DNA of 37,968 nt from Burkholderiaceae bacterium (GTDB lineage: Bacteria; Pseudomonadota; Gammaproteobacteria; Burkholderiales; Burkholderiaceae_C): positions 1 to 37,968 of the forward strand of contig JAEUOY010000100.1 of NCBI GenBank assembly GCA_016790515.1. Reading direction: 5' to 3'. The translations under genes were made by a program, and so were the position numbers. Below are positions 19,213 to 29,210 of this stretch, one piece after another; position 1 is the first letter of the stretch; every line of letters starts with the position of its first letter. The notes beneath the pieces are model-generated. The model was not told the origin of the DNA. It saw only the letters and a program-made list of their open reading frames with translations, and did not search any database.

Positions 19213-19689
19213 TCAGTCCACCTTGCGCATCGTGCACATCAGCTCGGCCTCGACCGCGGTCTCGCCGGCCACGCTGGCACGCGCCTTGTACTTGTAGATC
19301 CCGCCGCGCACCCGGTCGATCGCCGATTCGAGCACCAGCTGGTCGCCGGGCTCGACCACCCGCTTGAAGCGCGCGCCGTCGATGCCGACGAAGTAGACGA
19401 CCGACTTCTCGTCGATCTCGGTGCCCATCGACGCGAACGACAGCAGCGCCGAGGCCTGGGCCAGCGCCTCGAGCATGATCACCCCCGGCATCACCGGCCG
19501 GCTGGGGAAGTGGCCCATGAAGTAGGGCTCGTTGATCGTGACGTTCTTCAGCGCCTTGATGCGCTGGTTCGCCTCGAGCTCGACCACCCGGTCGACCAGC
19601 AGGATCGGGTAGCGGTGCGGCAGCAGCCTGAGGATGCGGTGGATGTCGAGCACCGGAGCCTCCTTGCGAGGGGTCGTGTCTGTGGTCAT
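19213..19689 (-). CDS. fabZ: 3-hydroxyacyl-ACP dehydratase FabZ
   Basis: Hot-dog-fold dehydratase of type II fatty acid synthesis, removing water from 3-hydroxyacyl-ACP. It has 158 residues. Seen: [21 protein letters not shown], catalytic His60 in [15 protein letters not shown] and Glu74 in [11 protein letters not shown] 19689 overlaps the lpxD stop (ATGA), indicating translational coupling; the frame is open upstream within lpxD but is not FabZ-like. Its place between lpxD and lpxA is standard and balances fatty acid and lipid A synthesis. Confidence 0.98.
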   Translation of the reverse strand: MTTDTTPRKEAPVLDIHRILRLLPHRYPILLVDRVVELEANQRIKALKNVTINEPYFMGHFPSRPVMPGVIMLEALAQASALLSFASMGTEIDEKSVVYFVGIDGARFKRVVEPGDQLVLESAIDRVRGGIYKYKARASVAGETAVEAELMCTMRKVD

Positions 19690-20741
19690 GGCAGCTTCTT
19701 CTCCAGTGCGCGCAGGCGGTCGCGCAGCGAATGCAGCTGGCGCAGCGTGGCGGCATTCTTCTCCCAGGTGGCATTGTCGTCGACCGGGAAGAAGCCGCTG
19801 TACTGCCCCGGCTTCAGGATCGAGCGCGTCACCACCGTGGCGGCCGAGATGTGGACATGGTCGGCCAGTTCGAGGTGGCCGAGGATCATCGCCGCGCCGC
19901 CGGCGGTGCAGTGGCGACCGATCCTGGCCGAGCCGGCGATGCCGACGCAGCCGGCCATCGCGCTGTGCGCGCCGATGCGCACGTTGTGGCCGACCTGGAT
20001 CAGGTTGTCGAGCTTGACGCCGTCCTCGATCACCGTGTCGCCGAGCGCGCCGCGGTCGATGCAGGTGTTGGCACCGATCTCGACGTCGTCGCCGATGCGC
20101 ACCGCGCCGAGCTGCTCGATCTTCACCCAGGTGCCCTGGCTCGGCGCGAAGCCGAAGCCGTCGGCACCGATCACCGCGCCCGGGTGCAGGATGCCGCGCG
20201 CGCCGATCACGCAGGCCTCGCCGAGCGTGACGCGGGCGGCCAGCCGCGTGGCCTCGCCGACCGTCGCGCCGGCGCCGACATGGCCGTGCGGGCCGATCAC
20301 CGCGCCCGCGGCGACGGTCGCGCCGGCGCCGATGAAGCTGAAGGGGCCGACCGAGGCCGAGGCAGCGATGCGGGCGCCGGGCTCGACCACGGCGCTGGGG
20401 TGCACCCCCGCCACCGGCACAGCACGCGCGCGCGCCGCCCACCACTGGGTCAGCCGGGCGAAGTACAGGTACGGGTCGGGCGTGACGATCGACGCGCCGC
20501 GCGCGACGGCCTGGTCGCGCAGCGCCGGGGCGACGATCACGCAGGCAGCCGCCGAGCCGGCCAGCTGGGCAACCAGCCGCGGGTTCGACAGGAAGCTCAG
20601 GCTGGCGTCGTCGGCCGACTCGATCGGCGCCAGCCGGGTGATCGGCCTTTCGGCGGCATCGGCGGGGCCGCCGCAGAGTTCGCCGCCGAGGGCGGCGACG
20701 ACATCCCCCAGCCGCACCGGGCCCGGCACGGCAGCAGCCAC
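19686..20741 (-). CDS. lpxD: UDP-3-O-acylglucosamine N-acyltransferase LpxD
   Basis: Third step of lipid A synthesis: adds the N-linked 3-hydroxyacyl chain to UDP-3-O-acylglucosamine. It has 351 residues. Seen: an N-terminal uridine-binding domain ([21 protein letters not shown]), a left-handed beta-helix of hexapeptide repeats, [20 protein letters not shown], catalytic His252 in [11 protein letters not shown], and a C-terminal helix rich in Arg/Leu. The start is a GTG at 20741, one base after the skp stop, so it probably depends on translation of skp. The skp-lpxD-fabZ-lpxA order is conserved in proteobacteria. Confidence 0.97.
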   Translation of the reverse strand: MAAAVPGPVRLGDVVAALGGELCGGPADAAERPITRLAPIESADDASLSFLSNPRLVAQLAGSAAACVIVAPALRDQAVARGASIVTPDPYLYFARLTQWWAARARAVPVAGVHPSAVVEPGARIAASASVGPFSFIGAGATVAAGAVIGPHGHVGAGATVGEATRLAARVTLGEACVIGARGILHPGAVIGADGFGFAPSQGTWVKIEQLGAVRIGDDVEIGANTCIDRGALGDTVIEDGVKLDNLIQVGHNVRIGAHSAMAGCVGIAGSARIGRHCTAGGAAMILGHLELADHVHISAATVVTRSILKPGQYSGFFPVDDNATWEKNAATLRQLHSLRDRLRALEKKLP

Positions 20742-20742
20742 C

Positions 20743-21261
20743 TTACTTGCCGGCCGGGGCGGCGTTGAGCGCCTTGATCACCTTCTCGGTGATGTCCACG
20801 CGCGGTCCGGCGAAGACCACGTCCTGCAGGATCAGGTCGTACTTCTCGCCTTCGAAGATGCCCTTGATGACCTTGTTGGCTCGCTCGACGATGCCGGCGG
20901 TCTCCTCGTTGCGGCGCTGGTTCAGGTCTTCCTGGAACTCGCGGCGCTTGCGCTGCAGGTCGCGGTCCTGCTCGACCAGTTCGCGCTGGCGGCGCGTGCG
21001 CTCGCTCTCGGGCAGCGTCGGCGCGTCCTTCTCGAGCCGGTCGGCCGCAGCCTTCAGCCGCGCCGCCTGTTCGTTGAGGTCTTTGTCACGCTTGCTGAAG
21101 TCGGCTTCCATGCGGGCCAGCGCTGCCTTGGCCGGCGCCGCCTCGCGCAGCACGCGCTCGCTGTTGACGTAGCCGATCTTCAGTTCCTGGGCCTGCGCCC
21201 CGGCGCCGGCCAGCGCCAGCGCCGACAACAGCAGCAGCGACTTCGACGTCTTCGTGATCAT
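20743..21261 (-). CDS. skp: Periplasmic chaperone OmpH/Skp
   Basis: Periplasmic chaperone that keeps unfolded outer-membrane proteins soluble on the way to the BAM complex. It has 172 residues. Seen: a signal peptide ([16 protein letters not shown], cleavage near residue 24), then [11 protein letters not shown] and a long charged coiled-coil region (about 45-130) that would form the tentacle hairpin. ATG 21261 shares one base with the bamA stop (TGATG). It lies directly after bamA, its functional partner, and before lpxD. Confidence 0.95.
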   Translation of the reverse strand: MITKTSKSLLLLSALALAGAGAQAQELKIGYVNSERVLREAAPAKAALARMEADFSKRDKDLNEQAARLKAAADRLEKDAPTLPESERTRRQRELVEQDRDLQRKRREFQEDLNQRRNEETAGIVERANKVIKGIFEGEKYDLILQDVVFAGPRVDITEKVIKALNAAPAGK

Positions 21262-23558
21262 CAGAACGCAGTCCCGACCTGGAATTGGAATTTTTGGATT
21301 CTATCCGTGGGCTCGCTGCGCAACGGCGTGCCGTAGCTCATCTTCAACGGGCCCACCGGCGAGATCCAGGACAGCCCCGCGCCGGCCGAGGCACGGATGC
21401 TCTGCGCGGTGATCTTCTCGCCGTCGCGCCAGACGTTGCCGGCGTCGGTGAACAGGAAGATGCGCAGCGACTTGTCGTTGCCGGTACCGGGCACCGGCAG
21501 GTAGAGCTCGGCGTTGAGGTTCATCTTCTTGGCGCCGCCGACATAGGCGCCGGTCGGGTCGATCACGCCCAGCGAGTTCTGCTCGAACACCCGCACCGAG
21601 CCGAGACCGCCGCCGTAGAAGTTCTTGAACACCGGGTACGGCCGTTCGCCATGTCCGGTGCCCCAGCCGACCTCGCCGTTCAGGCCGAGGCTGAACTTCT
21701 GCCAGAACGGGAAGAACTGCTGGTACTGCAGGTTGCTGCGGACGTACTTGACGTCGCCGGCCACGCTCCACTCGACGTTGACGCGGGTGTAGCGGCCGGC
21801 GGTCGGCGTCAGCGCACTGTCGCGGGCGTCGCGGGCCCAGCCCAGCGTCAGCGGCACCGCGGTCGAGGTCGGGCCGTACAGGTAGCGGTACAGGAAGTAG
21901 GAGTTCGGGATGCCGGCCGTGGCGCCGATGTTGGTCTGCTCGATGCCGGCCCCGAAGAACACCGTGTCGTACTCGGTGAACGGCACGCCGAAGCGGATCG
22001 CGCCGCCGGGGTTCTCGATCTGGTACTGGTCGCCCAGGCTGTTGTACGGCCGCGAGCGGCGGTAGTAGAGATCGAAGCCGCGCGAGATGCCGTCGACGGT
22101 GAAGTACGGATCGATGGTCGAGAAGACCAGGCTGCGCGCGTTCTTGCTGGTGTTGATCTCGAGGCCCAGGTAGTTGCCCGAGCCGAAGACGTTGTCCTGC
22201 TTGATCGAGGCGTTGAAGGCCAGCTTGTCGGCGCTGGAGAAGCTGATGCCCAGCTGCAGGTTGCCGGTGGGCTTCTCGGTGACGGCCACCGACAGGTCGA
22301 CCTGGTCGGCGGTGCCGGCGACCTCGGTGGTGTCGATGCTGACTTCCTTGAAGTAGCCCAGCCGGTCGACCCGCTCGCGCGAGAGCTTGATGCGGTCGCC
22401 GTCGTACCACGACGATTCGAGCTGGCGGAACTCGCGGCGCACCACCTCGTCGCGGGTGCGGGTGTTGCCGGAGACGTCGATGCGGCGCACGTAGACGCGG
22501 CGCTGCGGCTCGGCGGCGAGCACCACCACGACGGTGCCGCTGGGGCGGTCGATCTCGGTGCGCGCGTCGATCCGGGCAAAGGCATAGCCGAAGGTCGAGA
22601 AGCGGTCGGTGAAGGCCTTGGTGGTCGCGGTGACCGACGACGCGCGATACGGCTCACCGGCGCGGACCTGCACCAGGGTCTTGAACTCCTCGTCCTTGCC
22701 GAGGTAGTCCCCGGACAGGCGCACCGCGGTCACCGTGTACGGCTGGCCTTCGCTGACGGTGATCGTCAGGCTGATGTCCTGCTTGTCGGGCGAGATGGTG
22801 ACCTGGGCGTTCTGGATGTTGAACTCGAGGTAGCCGTTGTTCAGGTAGTGCGCGCGGATCGTGTCGAGGTCGGCGTTGAGCTTGGCGCGCGAATAGCGGT
22901 CGCTCTTGGTGTACCAGGTCAGCCAGCCGCTGGTGGTCAGGTCCATCAGGCCGGTGAGGGTGCCCTCGCTGAAGGCCTTGGCGCCGACGATGCGGATGTC
23001 GCGTATCTTGGCCGCATCGCCCTCGACCATCGAGAAGCTGACGTTGACGCGGTTGCGCTCGGTCGGCGTGATGGTGGTCACGACCTCGGCGCCGTACAGG
23101 CTGCGCGACAGGTACTGGCGCTTGATCTCCTGCTCGGCACGATCGACCAGGGCCTTGTCGAACGGCAGGCCTTCGCCGATGCCGGCGTCGCGCAGCGACT
23201 TGGTCAGCGTGTCCTTGTCGAACTCCTTCAGGCCGACGAAGGTGACGGTCTCGATCACCGGCCGTTCCTCGACGATCAGCACCGCGACGCGGCCCTCGAT
23301 CTCGAGCCGCACGTCCTTGAACAGGCCGGTGGCGAACAGCGCGCGCAGCGCGGCGGCGGCCTTCTCGTCGGTGTAGGTGTCGCCGACGCGGAAGGGCAGC
23401 GCGGCGAACACGGTGCCCGGGTCGGTGCGCTGCAGGCCTTCGACGCGGATGTCCTGCAGCACGAAGGGCTCGGCGGCCCGGGCAGCGGGCAAGGCGGCCA
23501 GGCAGGCGATGACGACCGCGGCCGGTCGGAACAGGCAGACAGGGGAAAAGGGAGGCAT
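21261..23558 (-). CDS. bamA: Outer membrane protein assembly factor BamA
   Basis: Omp85-family core of the BAM complex that inserts beta-barrel proteins into the outer membrane. It has 765 residues. Seen: a signal peptide (AAVVIACLAALPAARA), five POTRA domains (about 30-430, beginning FVLQDIRVEGLQRTDPGTVF) and a C-terminal barrel ending in Phe (FQVGTAF). The loop-6 motif that in the family reads VRGF/Y is VRVF here (655-658): the Arg is kept and the Gly is Val657. ATG 23558 lies 8 bases after the rseP stop; the long open frame upstream (to 25220) is not BamA-like. It is preceded by rseP and followed by skp, the classic order. Confidence 0.97.
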   Translation of the reverse strand: MPPFSPVCLFRPAAVVIACLAALPAARAAEPFVLQDIRVEGLQRTDPGTVFAALPFRVGDTYTDEKAAAALRALFATGLFKDVRLEIEGRVAVLIVEERPVIETVTFVGLKEFDKDTLTKSLRDAGIGEGLPFDKALVDRAEQEIKRQYLSRSLYGAEVVTTITPTERNRVNVSFSMVEGDAAKIRDIRIVGAKAFSEGTLTGLMDLTTSGWLTWYTKSDRYSRAKLNADLDTIRAHYLNNGYLEFNIQNAQVTISPDKQDISLTITVSEGQPYTVTAVRLSGDYLGKDEEFKTLVQVRAGEPYRASSVTATTKAFTDRFSTFGYAFARIDARTEIDRPSGTVVVVLAAEPQRRVYVRRIDVSGNTRTRDEVVRREFRQLESSWYDGDRIKLSRERVDRLGYFKEVSIDTTEVAGTADQVDLSVAVTEKPTGNLQLGISFSSADKLAFNASIKQDNVFGSGNYLGLEINTSKNARSLVFSTIDPYFTVDGISRGFDLYYRRSRPYNSLGDQYQIENPGGAIRFGVPFTEYDTVFFGAGIEQTNIGATAGIPNSYFLYRYLYGPTSTAVPLTLGWARDARDSALTPTAGRYTRVNVEWSVAGDVKYVRSNLQYQQFFPFWQKFSLGLNGEVGWGTGHGERPYPVFKNFYGGGLGSVRVFEQNSLGVIDPTGAYVGGAKKMNLNAELYLPVPGTGNDKSLRIFLFTDAGNVWRDGEKITAQSIRASAGAGLSWISPVGPLKMSYGTPLRSEPTDRIQKFQFQVGTAF

Positions 23559-23566
23559 CGGGACAG

Positions 23567-24973
23567 TCAGTGCAGGCCCAGCAGACGGGCAACGTCGTTG
23601 AAGAGGGCCACCGACATCATCATCAGCAGCACCGCGATGCCACCCCGTTGCAGGCGTGCGAGCCAGGCGTCGGACACCGGACGCCCGGTCAAGCCCTCGA
23701 AAAGATAATACATGAGGTGTCCGCCATCGAGCATCGGCAGCGGCAGCAGGTTCAGCACCCCCAGGCTGACGCTGACCAGCGCCAGGAAGCCCAGGTAGTA
23801 GGCCAGCCCCTGCTGGGCCGACTGGCCGGCGACATCGGCGATCGTCAACGGCCCGCTCAGGTTGCGCAGCGAGGCCTCGCCGATCAGCATGCGCCCGAGC
23901 ATTCGCACGGTCAGCACCGAGACCTCCCAGGTCCGCACAGCGCCCTGGCGCAGGCCGTCGAGCGGGCCGAGCTGCACCTTGACCATCGCCGCCGGCGCGC
24001 CGATGAAGGCGTCGACGCGGCCGATGGCGCGTGCACCGCCGATCTCGCCACCCGCCGCGCTGTCCTGCACCACCCGCGGCGTCACGGTCAGCGTCAGTTC
24101 CTGGCCGTCGCGCAGCAGCCGCCAGGCCATCGCCTGGCCCTGGCCCTGTCCTTGGCCATGACGCACCGCGGCGCGGATGCGTTCGCGCAGCGTCTGCGCG
24201 TCTTCGACCGGCACGCCGTCGACCGCCAGCACGCGGTCGCCCTGGCGCAGGCCGGCGGCCGCGGCCGGGCCGCCGGGCTTGACCTCGCCCATCACCGGCT
24301 CGCTGTACGCGGCACCGAGGCCGATGCGCTTCATCAGCGCGGCGTCCGGCTCCTGCGCGCCCAGCTCGTCGAGCCCCAGCCGAACCTGGCGGCTGCCGCG
24401 GCCGGCCGCGTCGCTGACCAGCAACTGCAGCGGCTCGCCGCGCAGCATGCGCTGGGTCAGCTGCCAGCGCAGGTCGTTGAGCGAGCGCAGTTCGACCCAT
24501 TCGCCGCTGTCGTCCTGCCAGGCCCGCACCCAGTCGCCCGAGCGCATGCCGGCGCGTTCGGCCAGGCTGCCGGACGCCGGCGCGCCGAGCACGGCCTTGG
24601 GCTCGTCGACGCCGATCCAGTGCGAGCCGGCATACAGCAGCGCCGCGAGCAGCAGGTTGGCGAGCGGGCCGGCGGCGACGATCGCCGCGCGCTGGCGCAG
24701 CGGCTTGCGGTTGAAGGCCTGGCCGAGCTGGCCGGGCGCCACCGGACCTTCGCGCTCGTCGAGCATGCGCACGTAGCCGCCCAGCGGCAGCGCCGACAGC
24801 ACGAACTCGGTGTGCTCGGGCGACTTCTGCCGGCGCCAGACGACGCGGCCGAAGCCGACCGAGAAGCGCAGCACCTTGACGCCGCAGGCCACCGCGACGC
24901 GGTAGTGGCCGTACTCGTGCACGACGATCAGCACCGCCAGCGTCAGCAGGAAGGCCAGCACGGTGGTGATCAT
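23567..24973 (-). CDS. rseP: Site-2 intramembrane zinc protease RseP
   Basis: Inner-membrane metalloprotease that cleaves anti-sigma factors such as RseA during envelope stress and clears signal-peptide remnants. It has 468 residues. Seen: HEYGH at residues 19-23 in the first membrane helix, [12 protein letters not shown], two periplasmic PDZ-like regions (one with [24 protein letters not shown]), and the second active-site motif LPMLDGGH with Asp416 in a late helix. ATG 24973 overlaps the dxr stop (ATGA). Location between dxr and bamA is conserved. Confidence 0.97.
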   Translation of the reverse strand: MITTVLAFLLTLAVLIVVHEYGHYRVAVACGVKVLRFSVGFGRVVWRRQKSPEHTEFVLSALPLGGYVRMLDEREGPVAPGQLGQAFNRKPLRQRAAIVAAGPLANLLLAALLYAGSHWIGVDEPKAVLGAPASGSLAERAGMRSGDWVRAWQDDSGEWVELRSLNDLRWQLTQRMLRGEPLQLLVSDAAGRGSRQVRLGLDELGAQEPDAALMKRIGLGAAYSEPVMGEVKPGGPAAAAGLRQGDRVLAVDGVPVEDAQTLRERIRAAVRHGQGQGQGQAMAWRLLRDGQELTLTVTPRVVQDSAAGGEIGGARAIGRVDAFIGAPAAMVKVQLGPLDGLRQGAVRTWEVSVLTVRMLGRMLIGEASLRNLSGPLTIADVAGQSAQQGLAYYLGFLALVSVSLGVLNLLPLPMLDGGHLMYYLFEGLTGRPVSDAWLARLQRGGIAVLLMMMSVALFNDVARLLGLH

Positions 24974-26154
24974 CGGGTGAACTCCTTGACGAGGCTTTCG
25001 GCATGCGCGCGGGCGCGGCGGTCCAGCGCCAGCAGGTCGTCGAGCGAGGCGGCGTCGGCCGGCGTCGGCAGCACCGCGGCGATCGTGCCGGCGTTGATGC
25101 GGTGGATGTCGGTGAAGCGCACCAGCCGGCCCAGGAAGGCGGCCACCGCCACCTCGTTGGCGGCGTTGAGCACCGTCGTGCTGCCCTCGGCGCCGCGCAG
25201 CGCGGCGTAGGCCAGGTCAAGCCCGGGGAAGCGCCGCGGGTCGGCGTGCTCGAAGGTCAGCGGCCGGGTGCCGAGGAAGTCCAGCGCCTCGGCGCCGGAG
25301 GCTTCGCGCTGCGGCCAGGCCAGGCCGACGCTTATCGGCACCTTCATGTCGGGCGTGCCCAGCTGGGCCAGCACGCTGTTGTCGCGGCACACGACCATCG
25401 AGTGGATGATGCTCTGCGGGTGCAGCACGACGCGGATCTGCTCGGGCCGCAGGTCGAACAGCCAGCGTGCCTCGATCACCTCGAGCGCCTTGTTCATCAT
25501 CGTCGCCGAATCGACCGAGATCTTGCGGCCCATGACCCAGTTCGGATGGGCGCAGGCCTCGTCGGGCGTGACGCTGTCGAGCGTCGCGGGGTCGCGGCTG
25601 CGGAACGGCCCGCCCGAGGCGGTGAGCACGATGTGATCGATGCGCTGGGCCCAGGCGCTGCGGTCCTCGGGCAGGCACTGGAAGATCGCCGAATGCTCGC
25701 TGTCGATCGGCAGCAGCAGCGCGCCGCCCTGCTGCACCGCGGCCATGAACAGCCGGCCTCCGACCACCAGCGCCTCCTTGTTCGCCAGCAACAGGCGCTT
25801 GCCGGCACGCGCCGCGGCGATGCAGGGCCGCAGGCCGGCGGCGCCGACGATGGCCGCCATCACGCTGTCGACCTCGGGATCGGCGGCCACCCGGCACAGC
25901 GCCTGGTCGCCATGCAGGACCTCGGTGTCGACCCCGGCGCCGCGCAGGTCGGCGCGCAGCGTGCCGGCCTGCTCGGCGGTGCCGACCACCGCAAAGCGCG
26001 GCCGCCAGGTCCGGCACAGGCGGGCCAGCGCATCGATGCGGTGGAACGCGGTCAGCGCCCAGGCCTGGTAGCGCTGCGGGTGCAGCGCCATCACGTCGAG
26101 CGTGCTGCTGCCCACCGAACCGGTGGCACCCAGGATGCAGACGCGTTGAACCAT
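24970..26154 (-). CDS. dxr: 1-deoxy-D-xylulose 5-phosphate reductoisomerase
   Basis: Second enzyme of the MEP isoprenoid pathway: converts DXP to 2-C-methylerythritol 4-phosphate with NADPH. It has 394 residues. Seen: NADPH-binding [21 protein letters not shown], metal ligands Asp151 and Glu153 in [12 protein letters not shown] and Glu225 in [19 protein letters not shown] and [19 protein letters not shown] 26154 gives the usual start just before the nucleotide fold, with AAGGG upstream; a GTG at 26172 would add six residues. It supplies isoprenoids for UppS, encoded two genes upstream. Confidence 0.97.
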   Translation of the reverse strand: MVQRVCILGATGSVGSSTLDVMALHPQRYQAWALTAFHRIDALARLCRTWRPRFAVVGTAEQAGTLRADLRGAGVDTEVLHGDQALCRVAADPEVDSVMAAIVGAAGLRPCIAAARAGKRLLLANKEALVVGGRLFMAAVQQGGALLLPIDSEHSAIFQCLPEDRSAWAQRIDHIVLTASGGPFRSRDPATLDSVTPDEACAHPNWVMGRKISVDSATMMNKALEVIEARWLFDLRPEQIRVVLHPQSIIHSMVVCRDNSVLAQLGTPDMKVPISVGLAWPQREASGAEALDFLGTRPLTFEHADPRRFPGLDLAYAALRGAEGSTTVLNAANEVAVAAFLGRLVRFTDIHRINAGTIAAVLPTPADAASLDDLLALDRRARAHAESLVKEFTR

Positions 26155-26182
26155 GCGGTGTTGCCCTTGCACAGGAATCGCA

Positions 26183-27022
26183 CTAGAGGCTGATCAGCGC
26201 CATCGCCGCCGGCAGCACCGGCAGCAGGGCGTCGACGCGGTCGAGCACGCCGCCGTGGCCGGGCAGCAGGCCGCTGGCGTCCTTGGCGCCGGCCGCGCGC
26301 TTGACCAGCGACTCGAACAGGTCACCGAGCACGCTGAGTGCGGACAGCATCAGCACCGTCGCCGCCAGCCCGAGCCAGCCCAGGCGCTGCTGCAGCAGCC
26401 TGAACAGGCTCGGTGAATCGAGGCTGAACTGCGACTCGCCCCAGATCCAGGCCAGGCTCAGCAGCAGCACGCCGGCCATGCCGCCGTAGACCCCCTCCCA
26501 ACTCTTGCCGGGGCTGATGGTGACCGCCAGCTTGCGCTTGCCGAAGGCGCGGCCGCAGAAGTAGGCCGCGATGTCGGCCGCCCACACCACGCACAAGGCC
26601 GACAGCAGGAAGTTGATGCCGATGGTGCGCGCCTGGGCCAGGGCCAGCCAGGCCAGCCACAGCAGCAAGGGCCCCAGTGCCCAGCGCAGCAACAGCGGCA
26701 GGCCGGGCCAACCCGCCGGGCCGCGCCTGAGCACGACCGCGCCGCCGACCACCCAGGCGGCGGTGCCGGCCCACCACAGCCCGCCGGCATGGCCCATCGG
26801 CGGCATGTCGGCCAGGCTGGCGGCGCACATGGCCGCGACCAGCGCACCGGTGGCCAGCGCCGGCAGCGGCGCGACGATGCCGTTCAGGCGCGCCCACTCC
26901 CAGCCGGCGGCGCTGATCAGCACCAGCGTGAACAGTGCGAACGGCAGCCAACTGGTCGCGTACAGCGACGACAGCAGCAGCGCCAGCAGCACCAGGGCGG
27001 TGATCACTCGCTGGCGCAACAT
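26183..27022 (-). CDS. cdsA: Phosphatidate cytidylyltransferase
   Basis: Integral inner-membrane enzyme that makes CDP-diacylglycerol from phosphatidate and CTP, the precursor of all membrane phospholipids. It has 279 residues. Seen: several hydrophobic helices, [12 protein letters not shown], and the family signature [11 protein letters not shown] with [12 protein letters not shown] near the C-terminus. ATG 27022 lies 6 bases after the uppS stop. It sits between uppS and dxr as in other proteobacteria. Confidence 0.96.
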   Translation of the reverse strand: MLRQRVITALVLLALLLSSLYATSWLPFALFTLVLISAAGWEWARLNGIVAPLPALATGALVAAMCAASLADMPPMGHAGGLWWAGTAAWVVGGAVVLRRGPAGWPGLPLLLRWALGPLLLWLAWLALAQARTIGINFLLSALCVVWAADIAAYFCGRAFGKRKLAVTISPGKSWEGVYGGMAGVLLLSLAWIWGESQFSLDSPSLFRLLQQRLGWLGLAATVLMLSALSVLGDLFESLVKRAAGAKDASGLLPGHGGVLDRVDALLPVLPAAMALISL

Positions 27023-27028
27023 GGGACG

Positions 27029-27757
27029 TCAGCCGCTGGACGCTTCGAAGGGCAGGGTCGACACGGCCCCGAAGCGCCGCTCGCGGCCGGCGTAGACCGC
27101 CAGCGCGGCCTCGAGGGCGGCGACGTCGAAATCGGGCCACAGGCAATCGGTGAAGACCAGTTCCGAATAGGCCACCTGCCAGAGCAGGAAGTTGCTGATG
27201 CGCACCTCGCCGCCGGTGCGGATGAACAGGTCGGGATCGGGGGCATGGCGCATCGCCATGTAGCCCGACAGCGAGGCCTCGGTGATCTGTTCGGGCTTCA
27301 GGCCGTCGGCCACCGCCTGCCGGCAGGCCTGCACGACGTCCCAGCGGCCGCCGGAGTTGAAGGCCACCGACTGGGTGATGCGGGTGTTGTGGGCGGTGGC
27401 CTGCTCGGCCTCGGCCCAGGCGGCGCGCAGGCGGTCCGGCACCGAGTTGCGGTCGCCGACGATGACGATCTTGACGCCGTCGCGCGCCAGCTTGGCCAGG
27501 TACTTGGTCACCGCCACCAGCACCAGGCCCATCAGGCCGGAGACCTCGTCCTCGGGCCGCTTCCAGTTCTCGGACGAGAAGGCGAACACCGTCAGGTACT
27601 CGATGCCGTGGTCGGCGCAGGCGTTGATCACCTTGACCAGCGTGTCCACACCGGCCTTGTGGCCGAAGAACCGGGGCAGGTAGCGCTTCTTGGCCCAGCG
27701 GCCGTTGCCGTCCATCACGATGGCCACGTGGCGCGGCACGGACAGGTCTCTTTTCAT
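27029..27757 (-). CDS. uppS: Undecaprenyl diphosphate synthase (cis-prenyl transferase)
   Basis: Extends farnesyl diphosphate with eight isopentenyl units to C55-PP, the lipid carrier for peptidoglycan and polysaccharides. It has 242 residues. Seen: HVAIVMDGNGRWAKKR with catalytic Asp16, FAFSSENWKRP, GGRWD and RTGGEVRISNFLLWQ with the diphosphate-binding Arg residues. Where the family usually has NYGGRWD this protein reads NSGGRWD (Ser135), a small departure at a well conserved spot. ATG 27757 gives MKRDLSVPRHVAI. It lies 49 bases after frr, in the rpsB-tsf-pyrH-frr-uppS order. Confidence 0.97.
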   Translation of the reverse strand: MKRDLSVPRHVAIVMDGNGRWAKKRYLPRFFGHKAGVDTLVKVINACADHGIEYLTVFAFSSENWKRPEDEVSGLMGLVLVAVTKYLAKLARDGVKIVIVGDRNSVPDRLRAAWAEAEQATAHNTRITQSVAFNSGGRWDVVQACRQAVADGLKPEQITEASLSGYMAMRHAPDPDLFIRTGGEVRISNFLLWQVAYSELVFTDCLWPDFDVAALEAALAVYAGRERRFGAVSTLPFEASSG

Positions 27758-27806
27758 CGGCGGGCAGAGTGCGTGGCAGCGAAGGCGGGAGGGGTCGCGG
27801 CGGGCC

Positions 27807-28367
27807 TCAGACCGCCATGACCTCGGCTTCCTTGGCGTGCACCAGCTTGTCGATCTCGGCCACGGTGCGATCGGTGAGCTTCTGCACCTCGTCCTGCGCG
27901 CGGCGCTCCTCGTCCTCTGACACGGCCTTGTCCTTCAGCAGCTTCTTCAGATGCTCGATCGCGTCGCGCCGCAGGTTGCGCACCGCCACCTTGGCCTCCT
28001 CGCCGGTGTGTCGCACGACCTTGGTCAGGTCGCGGCGGCGCTCTTCGGACAGCGGCGGCATCGGCACGCGGATCAGGTCGCCCTGCGAGGCCGGGTTCAG
28101 CCCCAGGTCGCTCTCGCGGATGGCCTTCTCGATCTTCGCGCCCAGCCCCTTCTCCCAGGGCTGCACGCTGATCGTGCGGGCGTCCAGCAGCGACACGTTG
28201 GCCACCTGGCTGATCGGCACCATCGAGCCGTAGTAGTCGACATGCACCTGGTCGAGGATGCCCGGGTGAGCGCGGCCGGTGCGGATCTTCTGCAGTTCGC
28301 CCTTCAGCGCCTCGACGGACTTGGCCATCTTGGACTCGGCGGTCTTCTTGATGTCGGCGATGCTCAT
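27807..28367 (-). CDS. frr: Ribosome recycling factor
   Basis: With EF-G, splits post-termination ribosomes. It has 186 residues, the exact usual size. Seen: the three-helix bundle domain with [27 protein letters not shown] at the N-terminus, the small domain [31 protein letters not shown], and the C-terminal helix. ATG 28367 is preceded by AGAGAAGCAAG, an acceptable ribosome-binding site. The frame is open upstream into pyrH but with no related sequence. It lies 26 bases after pyrH. Confidence 0.98.
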   Translation of the reverse strand: MSIADIKKTAESKMAKSVEALKGELQKIRTGRAHPGILDQVHVDYYGSMVPISQVANVSLLDARTISVQPWEKGLGAKIEKAIRESDLGLNPASQGDLIRVPMPPLSEERRRDLTKVVRHTGEEAKVAVRNLRRDAIEHLKKLLKDKAVSEDEERRAQDEVQKLTDRTVAEIDKLVHAKEAEVMAV

Positions 28368-28393
28368 CTTGCTTCTCTGGAAGTGAAAGGCTC

Positions 28394-29104
28394 TCAGACG
28401 TGGACCAGGGTGCCCTCGTCCTCGCCCATCACGACGCGCCTGAGCGCGCCGGGCTTGAAGATCGAGAACACCTTGATCGGCAGCTTCTGGTCGCGGCACA
28501 GCGCGAACGCGGTGGCGTCGAGCACCTGCAGGTGCTTGGCGATGGCCTCGTCGAAGCTGACGCTGCCGTAGCGGGTGGCCGACGGGTCCTTGTTCGGATC
28601 GGCGGTGTAGACGCCGTCGACCTTGGTCGCCTTCAGCACGATCTCGGCGCCGATCTCGGCACCGCGCAGCGCCGCGGCGGTGTCGGTGGTGAAGAACGGG
28701 TTGCCGGTGCCGGCGGCGAAGATCACGATCTTGCCTTCCTCGAGGTACTGCAGCGCCTTGGGCCGCACGTAGGGCTCGACCACCTGCTCGATGCTGATCG
28801 CCGACATCACGCGCGCGGTCATGCCCTCGAGCCGCATCGGGTCGGCCAGCGCCAGCGCGTTCCTCACGGTGGCCAGCATGCCCATGTAGTCGGCGGTGGC
28901 GCGGTCCATGCCGACCGAGCCGCCGGCCACGCCGCGGAAGATGTTGCCGCCGCCGATCACCACCGCCACCTCGACCCCCAGCGCCGTCACCTCCTGCACC
29001 TCGCGCACCATGCGAACGATGGTCGCCCGGTTGATGCCGTAGGCGTCGTCGCCCATCAAGGCCTCGCCCGACAGCTTGAGAAGAATGCGCTTGTAGACGG
29101 GCAT
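28394..29104 (-). CDS. pyrH: Uridylate kinase
   Basis: Hexameric UMP kinase (UMP to UDP) of the amino-acid kinase fold, allosterically controlled by GTP and UTP. It has 236 residues. Seen: [62 protein letters not shown] and [16 protein letters not shown]. It starts 106 bases after tsf; I see no clear terminator or promoter in that gap. It feeds UTP into nucleotide-sugar and lipid A precursor synthesis encoded further along the cluster. Confidence 0.98.
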   Translation of the reverse strand: MPVYKRILLKLSGEALMGDDAYGINRATIVRMVREVQEVTALGVEVAVVIGGGNIFRGVAGGSVGMDRATADYMGMLATVRNALALADPMRLEGMTARVMSAISIEQVVEPYVRPKALQYLEEGKIVIFAAGTGNPFFTTDTAAALRGAEIGAEIVLKATKVDGVYTADPNKDPSATRYGSVSFDEAIAKHLQVLDATAFALCRDQKLPIKVFSIFKPGALRRVVMGEDEGTLVHV

Positions 29105-29210
29105 GCAGGCGGCTCCGAAGGGAATGCGAGAGTTTAAGGGGGCACGACGGGCCGCCCGGGGTCTCCCGCCAAGCGGCGCCAGCCCGGCAGCGCGGCGGCC
29201 GCCGGCGACC

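Noticed and set aside
21285-23708. Plus-strand open frame of about 800 codons opposite bamA
   Set aside because: Antisense shadow of bamA; no motif or signal peptide, and biased composition.
23559-25220. N-terminal extension of the bamA frame by about 550 codons
   Set aside because: It overlaps rseP and dxr in another frame and has Arg/Ala/Gly-rich sequence. The signal peptide at 23558 marks the true start.
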